64,000 bases of DNA from Centropus unirufus (lineage: Eukaryota; Chordata; Aves; Cuculiformes; Centropidae), in contig VYZI01000120.1 of NCBI GenBank assembly GCA_013397695.1, positions 1,393,244 to 1,457,243 on the forward strand. Reading direction: 5' to 3'. Of the stretch, positions 9,901 through 20,305 are shown piece by piece. A model generated the notes under the pieces. The model searched no databases. It worked only from the letters and a program-made list of their open reading frames with translations, and was not told the origin of the DNA. Numbering within the stretch: the stretch's first letter is position 1; every line of letters begins with the position of its first letter. The position numbers were made by a program, and so were the translations under genes.

Positions 9901-12614
9901 AAAACCCTGGCGCAGCTGTGCATTCTTCACTTTCTGCACGCTGCAAGGGCTCATGGTTCGAGCCACAGTCGAGTGGGAGTCACAGTTCAAAGTATAATCT
10001 TCCTGAAGGTGACACTGTAGAGTCCAGACTGGCTCCTTTTACCAGCTCCTTGCCTGATTTCTCACTCTGAAGGTCAAGAAATTCAAGGAGGGTGGATGCC
10101 CTTGCCTGGCTCTCATTCCTCCTGCTACCTTAGCAGTCACCTGCTGGTCTGATGAGTTTAGGGTAGTTTTGGTGACTTGGGAGGTTTCCTGTCCATCCAG
10201 GTCAGAGGCTCCAAGAGCCTGAACTCTGTGTGGGGAGATGAAGCTGGGAAAGAGCACCTTTAGCCACATTGAGCTTCAGAGACAAGGGTGGTGTTTGTCC
10301 ATCATCCGTATTCTGTGAGGGCTCATCTGCAGGAGGACGTTATTTTTCCCAAGAAAGCCAAGACAAAAGTCTGGGTGATTCCTTTATCTCCCTAGCCCAG
10401 AAAAGCCCTACACTTGTCCCTTCTCCTTTCCATGTGAATATTATGGGTGTTGCAGCACAAATGAGACATGTTCTGCTGTTGGGTGGGTGGGGGCTGTGAG
10501 ATCAAGCCATTCTACTGTCTTCCATGGTGCTTCCTTGGAGAGCAGATAAAGCATTAAAAGGAAGTTGTGTCACAGAAAAAAATCAGTGGTACAGCAGAGG
10601 ATGGTATTTTAACGGGAAATCAAGCTTACCTTGATGGTGCTGTCAAACTGCTGTCGCTGAGGACGACTTTTCTCGAAGTAATACCCAGAAGAGAAGTAAT
10701 CAGCAGTTTTGCTGTTGAAAAAAATTACTTTTCCGTGCTTTTCCTGATGCTGCTCTGCTCTTGGAGAAGCAGCCAGCAGGTGGGAGTGTGACTGCGCCAT
10801 GCATCGCAGCCTTCCAGCCAGCAAAAAGCTGCAGAAGTGCAGAGTAATTCCCGAAATGAGTGGTGGGATCCCTTCAGACCAAAGCGGACAAGGTGAGACG
10901 GGTGGTGTAACCCTGCTCCTGGCTGCCTGGGGACCGAGGTGGGACAGGGATGTGCTGCACCGCATCACTGCCTGACTGGTCCAGGGGGCCCTGGGCGGTG
11001 CTAGGGGACACTGGAAAATGTCTTTTCCAACCTGTATGATTCGATATTCTCCCTGGACCGTATCCCCAAACCCTATTTATTTTATCTTCTTGAAAAATGC
11101 GGGGCTCCAACATCTTAAACTCTTATCTATTAATCCATCTGAGCTGTAATAGCATGTTTATATGAATAAAAATAGTCTTTACTCTTTTGGGGCTCAGCAA
11201 AATAACCTCCAGCTTTGATATCATAGAGATCTCCTGTAACTCTGGGGAAAATAAATGTGTTTTCTTCACCCAACATACATGTCTATTACTCTGCAAGAGG
11301 AAAACATGGGAAAATGAAGACACCAATCTCCCTAAATGTTACTGCATGGCAACAGAAATATATAAAAAGAAAAAATGTTGCTAATTACAGGATTGTAATA
11401 TGATGAATTTTACCTGACAGCATCTAACCTTTTCCAGAGCAATATACAAATGGCTGCTACGTGCCTGAGTAAATACAGATCTAGAAATACGTCACCAAAA
11501 CACTAGTTAATAGATTAATTACATGCACGCTGCTTATACCAATTTCTTTGTTGAACTTGGTGTCTGAAAAGGGGTTATTTTATATCTGTAAATAGTTTGC
11601 TTGCCTAATTACTTGCTTAGCCATTTCTCCTTCCAATTACACATGCGTGCAGCCATCAGATGGGAATCACTAATGCCTGCGGAGCTGCGATGTTGGGCAA
11701 GAAAGTGTCTTAGAAGAGGTGGGAGAGATTCAGAAAAGGGAAAAAAACATTTCTTATTTGAGGGAGACAAAAAATTGCCCTGCTATTCAACAACTGCTTG
11801 GTCTTGCGTGATCTCCAAGCCCTCCTTCCTTTCTCCAGTGCTGAATGTGATCCCAGAGCAGCGAGGGTCTCCTATTCCATGCCCTCAGAACCCCCAGTTC
11901 CAGAGTAACCAAAGGCAACCTGGACTGGTGATTCATTTTAATGTTCACAGAAGCCACTAACTTTTCTTTAAACTGATCAGGGCGTGCGGAGAGCAAAGCT
12001 CTGCTAATGGTCAGAGGACTCTGATGTATCTCTGGAGCATGTCAGTCCTTGCCACCATTCCTCCTTATGCACCATGCAAAAGCTAAAGTTGAATATGAAA
12101 CTTAAACCACTCCCTGAATTGGTGCAGTCATTAACATGTTCCTAATGGAAGTTAATCAGAACTGTTAGGAGAAAAGAAAAAACCACCATCGTGGCACCCA
12201 CCATGCCTCCTGGTTGACTTCTCCTTTTATATTTCTGGAACATGCCAGTCCTAGAACACAGAGCAGGATCCAGAGGTGGAAATATCACCAGCAGAGATGG
12301 TTTCTGATTAAAATGCCACTGAGACCTTGGGGTCGCTTGGAAATGAGGCAGTGTTTAAGAAATGTTGGTTCAGCAGCAGACCCAGAGGAATACTGGATGG
12401 TGACTCATGATTACGGTAGTGCTTGCCTTAAATATTTGAATCTACTCTGCATAAGCTGAATATCCTTAGAAGTTTTGGACTGAACTAAATGAATTTATAT
12501 TATTAATTTAATAAAGGTTATTTCTCTGGTTTCCATCCGGTGGTGGATGCAGGAATGGCATGGTGGTTCTTCCTCACATTAAATTTGGTAACATTTGCGG
12601 TAGACCTGTGAGGA
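9901..12614. other. Intergenic, no gene recognised
   Basis: Unique-looking sequence with no gene seen. A short stretch near 11.03 kb resembles a CR1 3' end and is listed separately. Open frames up to 119 codons have no domain. Confidence 0.6.
11023..11050 (+). mobile_element. Possible CR1 3' end remnant
   Basis: 'tcttttccaacctgtatgat' followed by a diverged 'tcgatattct' resembles the terminal 30 bp of the older CR1 subfamilies. The upstream sequence is not convincingly CR1, so this may be chance. Confidence 0.35.
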
Positions 12615-12675
12615 GCAGGGTTTTGGCCTCTGGTCCTTATGGGTCCCTTCCAGCTTGAGATATTCTGGGATTCTA
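12615..12675 (+). mobile_element. CR1 LINE 3' end, short
   Basis: 'gggtcccttccagcttgaga' followed by 'tattctgggattct' is the terminal segment of a CR1 in sense orientation. About 60 bp remain, clearly diverged. It is a different subfamily from the copy at 5.5 kb, judging from the 'cagcttgagatattct' ending. Confidence 0.7.
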
Positions 12676-14260
12676 AGGTCATGTAAAGCTTCTTGGGTCC
12701 TGATAGTAATGGTGATGATGAGTAAGGGCCCTGTTATTGCTCCCTGCCAATCTACTTGTGGTATTAACCACTTACCTGAGGCAGGCTGTGCTCAAAAGGC
12801 AGGACAAGACAGTGACTATTGCAGGAAGGCTTCAGTGCTGTGAACACAGAAAAATGAACGAATTTACACATTTCTGTCCAGTTTCTTGTTGCACCGGGTG
12901 TTGCTTCATTCCCTGTCTACACTGAATTGCAAACAGATGCTTACGTAATTGAGTCCTGAAGCTTTAGAGATGATGGTCGAGGCTCTGATGGTATTACTCA
13001 AGCCAGATTCTACCATAATTCCTAGTCAATCCCACCAGCTTTGGTACGATGAACTTAACAATACTGAAGGGGGAAAAGAAAGCCCATCTTACACTGAACA
13101 CTGTGGGCAACACCAAAAATGAAATTTGCTCCTACTGAAATGCTGCTCACAGCTTGTGCTGGAGGTGCAGGAAGGACGAAGTGGGCTTTTAACGGGCTTT
13201 GCGGCTTTTTTTTTGCCAGATGGTCTCATTCTTGTTTGGGTTTACAGCGCTCTTCCCCCTCACTCTGAATCACTTCTGGGATTAATGTCAGCGGTTTCTG
13301 CAGGAGGCTCCTCGGACGGTGAGGAGCAAAGTGGAACCATTCTGCCTGTGTGAGAAAGTAAAAGAAAATGCAGAAAATCAGGGGGTGGTTTGGCTGCTTG
13401 GCCCTGGTTGGAAGAGCAGGGAGAATGAGGTTTTATCCCTTCTCACCAAGGCTCATGGCTGTGGCTTTGCTGACACCTCCCCAAGGGGAGGGATGCCCTG
13501 TTGGGGGCATGGGTAGAGCTTCTGTGGTTTGACTGTGGGAGGAGAAAAAAGATACGGCCTCTTCTCTAAGAGTAAATGGTCCTTTCTCTTCAGTTCCTGG
13601 TGCTTGCTGCAAGGCAGCAAAATGCCCCATTGACCCAAGGAAGGGGTTGGCCACATTCCCCTTCAAATTAGCAGAGCCTCTTGGGAAGGTGGAGGCACAT
13701 CACATCCAGGGCAGGAGATGGGAAGTGGTTCTTGCAGAAGTACTCAACAAGCAGCTGGGTTTGAGAGTTCTTACGCTGTTCCAGCAAACCTTCCCCCAAC
13801 TGACATCACCCCCCTAAGCTTGGCCGCATTCTTCTCAGCCCCAGGAATACACAGCTCGACCTACCTGATCCTGCTGAGCTTTGGTTAGCTGCTAGGAACC
13901 CAAGAAGGATGAAGGCACTCAAAGTAGCTAGATTTTCAATTTCAGTACAAGATTATCTTGAAATATTTACTGCAGAGGTGTTGATGGAACCATCATGCTC
14001 ATGTCAAAATGTCTGACTGACATGTTGGTTTTCAAATAACCCTTTGCTTTTGAGATACTTAAAAGCTTTTCCAAACATACTCTCCTCTCTCTGGGGATAC
14101 AATCTGCTTGTTTCATTTCTGTTCTGCTAAAGGCTGTCTTTTTGGTTTTGGGTGAAAATATTTAAATGTCACAATTCGAGTGTTTTCTATACAAGCATTT
14201 ACCATTTGTTGTGGAAATCACTGGTCAGAGAGATTTTCGCTACAAAAAATATATATGTAA
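12676..14260. other. Intergenic, no gene recognised
   Basis: No coding exon, RNA gene or repeat family was recognised. A short run of alternating A/T (near 14245-14258) borders the next CR1 copy. Open frames are at most 77 codons. Confidence 0.6.
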
Positions 14261-14904
14261 CTGGTGGATGAGAAACTGAACGTGATCCAACAATGTGTGC
14301 TTGCAACCCAGAAAGCCAACCATGCCCTGGGATGGATCCAAAGCAGTGGAACCAGCAGGGTGAGGGAGGGATTTCTGCCCCCCCGCCCTCTCCCTGGCTC
14401 TGTTCTCATGAGACCCCACCTGGAGTCCTGCATTTGGTTCTGGAGTCCTCAGCACAAGAAGGACCTGTCAGAGTGAGTCCAGAGGAGACCACGAAGGTGG
14501 TCCCAGGGTTGGAGCACCTTCCATATGAGGACAGGCTGGGACAGTTTGGCTTGTTCAGTCTAGAGATGAGAAGGCTTTGGGAGACCTTAGAGCAGCCTCC
14601 CAGTATGGAAAGAAAGGCTAGAGAGGATCTCTTGATCTGGGAGGGCAGGGATAGGACAAGGGGAAATGGTTTTCAACTGAAAGAGAGAAGGTTGAGATGA
14701 GAACTTGGGGAGAAATATCTTCCTTGGTCCAGGTTGTCCAGAGAAGTCATAGCTGCCTCATCCCTGGAGGCGTTCAAGGCCAGGTTGGATGGGGCTTGGA
14801 GCAGCCTTTGATCCAGCAGGAGGTGTCCTTGCCCATGGCAGGGGCTTTGGAACTGGATGGGCTTTGAGATCCCTGTCAACCCAACTCACTCTATGATTCT
14901 ACAA
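14261..14904 (+). mobile_element. CR1 LINE fragment, longest copy in window
   Basis: About 640 bp of sense CR1, reaching further 5' than any other copy here. Two adjacent frames together show the C-terminal end of the CR1 ORF2 reverse transcriptase. MDEKLNVIQQCVLATQKANH and SPQHKKD lie in one frame before about 14470, and GLEHLPYEDRL and GLFSLEMRRL lie in another after it. The coding remnant is therefore frameshifted. It continues into the 3' UTR ('aggttggatggggcttggag') and ends at 'ctctatgattctacaat'. It is inactive because it is 5'-truncated and frame-broken. Confidence 0.95.
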
Positions 14905-16720
14905 TATCCTGTTACCATCAAACCTCTTGAAGAAAAAAAGAGGAGAAGCCAAATGCTCAGATATTTCCCTCGGCTGAAGTTACACAAAAGCCTGTTGCTT
15001 CGAGCAGGGTTTTAACCTCAAAAGAAAAGTGCAAGAGCCAACAGTTTTCAAAGTTATTGTAGTTGCTATAAATACTCTGATACTCCAGCTGCATCAGGAA
15101 GTCTGCAGGTGTCATACAGAAAAATGAGAGCTCTTGCCTCACCGAATTCAAAATCCCAAAGAGATTTTTGAGCCTTTAATGCTGCAAAGTGACCCAAAGA
15201 GTGGGGAACACAACACTTGGCTTGAGGCAATCGCAGCTAAAGTGCGTCTCTGTGGCAGCCCAGCCGTAGAGCCTCTTCTGCTCATTCTGTGCTGTGCTGC
15301 AGCTCAGGGCGTGATTCAGACCCCATGTGCTGAACATAACCACCGCCAAGCACAGAATTTTGGGAACATGTGGTGTTTGAAAGTTGCAAAAATATACAGT
15401 TGAATCCTTTCCTCTGCAGTTACGTTTTCCACTATGTTACCCCATTTTAGGGCATACACATGAACTTTTGTCTTTCCTTTTTTATTTTATAAGGCAGATT
15501 AACGCTTTATAAATAAAGATAAGAGAATTATGAAAACTCTGGAGGGAGACAGCATTTGTGGCGCTAAATTATGCAGTAGCCCTGACAGTGATGTGTGTGT
15601 TTGTTAACAGCGTGGTGCGACGCGTATTTTATTTGATGCCAAATTGAAAGACAAGTCTTTCCTTGTCCATGTAACTGATTGGTGCATCCTCATTAAGCAG
15701 CAGGATCTTCTCCCTGCGGGTAACAAACCCTGGCGTGGTCCTGGGTGGGTGCGAGGGTTGGGACCACAGCCCGATCCTGGCAGTGTTGCTGCTTTTGGGG
15801 GTTATTTCTGACTTCAGTGCCTAATGACGGCCATCTGGGCTTGGCTGTGCTGTCATGTACCTACATCTACTTACAATAACACAGCGATAAAATCGCAAGA
15901 TGCCTACAATCTGTTTGTAATCTTCTGTGGAATATCACCACCTGCATCCTGTGGCTAAAAGATGCAAATTCTTCCTTCTGTGCAGAGCAGCTAAAACTTT
16001 CCCAAGGCTCTATTGCCAAGTGAATGGGTTTATTTTTGCAAATGCTGTAAAACTTGCTTTTTTTTTTGCCCCAAGAATGCAGGTTCCCCCCCCCCTCCTT
16101 TTTTTTTTGTTACTTTTCTTCCTAGGGAGCCCAAGGATTTAGAGAGTCCTGGGAGACCTTGGGTTACAGCTGACCTGGGGGCCCTAAAGCAGATGAGGTG
16201 CTTTGCAGCAAAATTGTGCATAACACCTGACTTCTTCTGTATTACAGAGAGGAGAGAGACTGTTAAATTAGGTATGTGTTTTCCAGTTCACCCAGGTGTC
16301 TTCTCTGGCTGTAACACTATCTGAATCCAAGGTAGGCAACTGGTATGAGCTATGAATACATTTATGACTGAAAAATAGCAATGGGATATGTAGAATGTGC
16401 ATGCAATAAAATCGTGGATGCTTTCCAACTGCTGTTGGCAAAACGCTTGATTTGCTTGAGATTTATCATAACAAATAATCTCTACTGGAGCTGGGTGTTC
16501 AAATACCCTTGCTTCTGCTGTTCAGGCTGTCTTCTGAAGAGCAGTGGTCAGAGACGTGAGGCTGAACCTGTGGGAAGCGGCAGGAGACTTCATCCTCCAC
16601 GACACTTGCAAAGTGGTGATGTTGCTTTCCTTTGCAGTTCTATGATTTCCTGCAAATTATTTTCTTACAGTGCTGTCCAAAGGCCCAAGCCCAGCTCGGA
16701 GCTGTGATGCACTGAACGTG
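14905..16720. other. Intergenic, no gene recognised
   Basis: No gene was recognised. Homopolymer runs of C and then T occur at about 16086-16110 and are likely to be length-polymorphic or error-prone. The 103-codon open frame across them is a product of the low complexity. Confidence 0.6.
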
Positions 16721-16938
16721 ACCTTCAGATTGGATACCAGGAAAAAAATCTTCACCAAAAACCTTATCAGGCACTGGATTCAGCTGCCTAGGGAGGTGAC
16801 TGAGTCCCCATCCCTTTAGGGATGTAAAAGATAAGGTGTTCGAGGACCTGGTTTAGTAGTAGACAAGTCCAGTTGGACTCAATGGTCTCAAAGGTCTTTT
16901 CCAACCAAATAATTCTATTATTCTATTCTATGATTCTG
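16721..16938 (+). mobile_element. CR1 LINE fragment, older subfamily
   Basis: Sense CR1 3' region of a diverged subfamily. It has 'cagattggataccaggaaaa', then 'ggtcttttccaacc', then a tail of ATTCTAT-like units up to 'tctatgattctgtg'. The 'gttggactcaatggtctcaa' block is typical of the subfamilies that end in 'tcttttccaacc'. It is non-coding. Confidence 0.88.
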
Positions 16939-19741
16939 TGCTTTTGCAGCATCAAAACCAAAGTTAAGATGATGCAACACGGTGCGCCTCTGTTATTTTC
17001 TCACCAGAGTTACAAGACTATGTAGTCTGAGCAAAATATTGCAACCCTTCCCTCTCCCTGCCTGGGACTATGATCTTTGCCTGGCAATTTGTATTTTGGG
17101 GCGGTTGCCACGGCTGATTTATATCCAGGCAGCACCATCTTAAAAGGAAATTAACGTTTCTGTGGCAGCATCATTTATAAGGAATAGCACATTCCTTGTC
17201 TCGAAGATCATTATTGCTGTAACTAATTAACACAGAATGCTTAATTGACTTGTGCAATTGGGGGTGGAGTTCTGTTTACCTCGGGTTAGATGGGGGGAGC
17301 CTGGCTTGCCCCCTCTGTGCAGAGGGACAGCAGCGCCGCAGCTCAGCAGAGTCACCCTGGGGCAGCACCTGGCCTTTTTGGGCATGGTAGAACTGCTACA
17401 GGAGACTGGCACCTACAATTATTTCCTTTAAAAGCTCTCCCATGGCCGAGCATTTGGAATACTTAATTAGCTGAAAGCTGTGATATCTGTCAATCACGTG
17501 TCGCCTCAGATTCCAGGTTTAAAGGGCAGAGTTATTCCCGAAGACTTATTATTAAAGGAAATTACTGGTACAGTTGGCTCAGATCTTGCTAAGAAACAAG
17601 ATTATAGGTGGGTAGTGTTACCATGGAAAGCCAAACACTTTAATCATACCCCAGCACGTAGTAATAGAGTTTTGAAAGCCACGCTCCCAGAAAACTTAAC
17701 AAAACCCAGGTGTTAGACAGATATTTGAATATTAGCAAGCTCTCAGGGGAACATTTACATGGTTGAATTTGTCATGGGGTTTTGCAGCCACAGCAGCAAG
17801 ACCTTACCTTTGTCTTGCATGTGTTTACATGTATGGAAATCTCTGTATAGCTTCTCAGGGCAATGGAAAATTAAATCCTAGGGAAGAAAATACCAGAATA
17901 TTAGGAAAACTTTGCCCCAGAGGTAAACTGTGACAAACTGTGAGTGCATTGCCTCCAGGAACCTCCACAATCCCTTATTTCTTTATACCAAAGTAGCGCC
18001 AAGTGCTCAAACTTCTGATTTAGCCAGGATCACTGGGCTTTTACCGTTCCCCATAACTCAAGGCTGAGTGAAGAAGAAATTGCGTCATGTGGGATTTCCT
18101 CATGTTGTGGTGAGACAATGAGAACAACTCTCTCGAACATTTTATTATAGCCGCTGGGAACCAAATGTAAATTATATACTTTAAAAATGAAGCTGACAAA
18201 AAGGAAGGAGGTTTAATTAGGAAAGTGGCACATGGCAGTCGGATTTAAAGCCAGCTGGAAGTTATGTAGTGGCAATGAGATTAGGAAAGGCAAAAAGAAA
18301 GCCCTGGGACATAATAGAGCTGATTTTTTATAGTTACATAGCTGAAAATAATACTAATAATAATCTGCACGCTGCCACACTCTTCTGATCTTGTGACGTT
18401 AATAAGATCATAATAAAACACTGGCAAGTTTTGGTCCCAGTCATAGAACTTGAAGGGCATGCTGTGGTCTTCTCCTCCTGAATGTCATAGGACAACCCTT
18501 CTCAACGTTTCAGATTGATAATAGTTTCTTCTCATGCAGTCAAGTTATGAATATTTTGATGCATGTTCTCTTAGGCAGGATTTAGTGCCTGGACTGCGAT
18601 CAGTGTCAGTAATGAGATAAAACCTTTCGTTCCCCTTCTCCTGCCTGTGCATAAAGAACAAGTATTATCAAATATAGAGAAGGACTGAGTCTGATGTGAG
18701 CCTGGAGGAGTCTTTGATTCTATTCGTTTGAAGGAGGCCTGATGCTCAGACCTGGCTGTGGACATGCAGTGACATCTTATTTCCCGAATGGGAAAAGGTA
18801 TCCGTCAGTTATCTGGGAAGACATTTATTGGTCCGTTTGACTCGGGTTAACATGTTTCGTGAAATCTAATCTCTGAACCTCATGAATCTGGGAAACAAAA
18901 TGACAAGTGTTACAAATGGATCAGCACAGAAGCTGATGTAAAGAAAATATGGGCAAGTTCCATTCCAAGAGTTTGTGCCGTCTGTGAAATCGGATTCACA
19001 GCTCGACAAATGGGAGCGAACGCATGAAGAGGCTGTGCCCAACCCCAGACATTCGGAGTCTGAGAATGGTTGCTCGTGAATTTTAGGTTTGCAGTCAGGC
19101 GGTTACAGATTCACTGGTGCTTCTGAGTATGACAAATCAAGAATTTTCCTCGTTCCCTTCTGAGTAATCTCCATTAGGTTAGAATATAACTCTTCATCTT
19201 TTAATGGCTCCATTCACTCCCTGCTCTGGAGGGATGCCCTGGTGCCTCACCAAACCATCTCTCTCTCCCCCATGGCACATGCCTGCCCCATCTAACCACG
19301 TCAGGACCTGTGTGGAAGAGATGCCCATGGCCAGTCTTGCTTGCCATTAGGGAGATCTTCTTACTTAATTTTTTGTAAAAACAATTAAACATTTTCTGTT
19401 GCTGTTGCAGCCCAAGCTCACGGCTTTCTAGAAGAGCAAGAAGTACAGAGCATTTAACTTGCTCAGAGGGAAAGTCACGTGGCTGCAGGTAGTGGTGATG
19501 GTGCTGGTGTTTGTCTCCATCTGTAGCTCTGATCCAGAGGCTTTGTTAGATGCCAGGATCTAATGGAAGTTCCTACCTTGCTGGTACCAACAATGTTTTT
19601 AATCAGACTTTTCCACAGCCTCGCTCTGCCATGCTGCCCGTATTGAGCATGGCTATAGAAATGCCAGCTGCACCAGCTCATGCTCTTACAGCTGTAAAAA
19701 GTTTCTAAGTTGGTAACATGATAGCTTATCAGTTTAAACAC
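16939..19741. other. Intergenic, no gene recognised
   Basis: AT-rich sequence with several TAATTA-type sites around 17.2 kb (for example 'taactaattaacacag' and 'cttaattgac'). No coding exon or repeat family was recognised. A short TAA run lies near 18.35 kb. Confidence 0.6.
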
Positions 19742-19905
19742 TTCTGCTGCTTTTCTCTTCCTTTAATTTATTTCTAATTTTCTGTTCTTTTTCTGTTCTT
19801 CTTTTTCTTTTTCTCCTCTTTTTTTCTTTTTCTGTTCTTCCTTTTCTCCTCTTTTTTTCTTTTTCTGTTCTTCCTTTTCTCCTCTTTTTTTCTTTTCTTC
19901 CTATG
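19742..19905. repeat. Polypyrimidine tract with 33-bp tandem repeat
   Basis: About 160 bases are almost entirely C/T on the + strand. Within it a 33-bp unit (core CTCCTCTTTTTTT ... TCTGTTCTTC) repeats at 19808-19840, 19841-19873 and, in part, 19874-19900. The full copies are nearly identical, differing at the first base. Confidence 0.95.
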
Positions 19906-20287
19906 TCTCATCTTGCCTCTCTCTGAGTTACTGACCTGTGGACTTACTGTAAGGTACTCCCTCCCCTTTCCTCCTTTGCTTTACAGCAAATTTGTATGGT
20001 GCAGAAACCAGTTAAAACTTCAGGTTAGTCTTCTGTTAATAAGTTAACAAAGTAGGAAATTTCTTATTTTGACCCCTGAAGTTAAGAGTAAATAATATCT
20101 TATCTCTTAATTAGATGCACATCCAGCTGTAATTTTTTTTTGTGCCTTGGGCATGGATGAGCAAAAGAAAATGTGTGACTGGGGAACATCCAAGCCAAAA
20201 TCTGGAGCTTAGCTGAGAAAAAGGTTGTCCTTCTCGGATGTAGCTTTTTAATTTTATTTGTCTGTGTAATGTTGTCTCAAGAAAATA

Positions 20288-20305
20288 TTTTTTTTTTTTT
20301 TTTTT
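20288..20305. repeat. Poly(T) run, 18 T
   Basis: A plain homopolymer of 18 T in intergenic DNA. No 3' end of a minus-strand retrocopy was recognised on its right side. Confidence 0.85.

Noticed and set aside
14293..14700. 135-codon open frame
   Set aside because: It is a translated part of the frame-broken CR1 copy, not a gene.
16636..16655. 'gcagttctatgatttcctgc', CR1 tail-like
   Set aside because: The sequence before it is not CR1, and a genuine CR1 copy lies separately 80 bases downstream.
18439..18470. 'tcatagaacttgaagggcat', resembling an antisense CR1 3' end
   Set aside because: The similarity stops after about 20 bases and the expected 'cagggacacctcccactgga' block does not follow.
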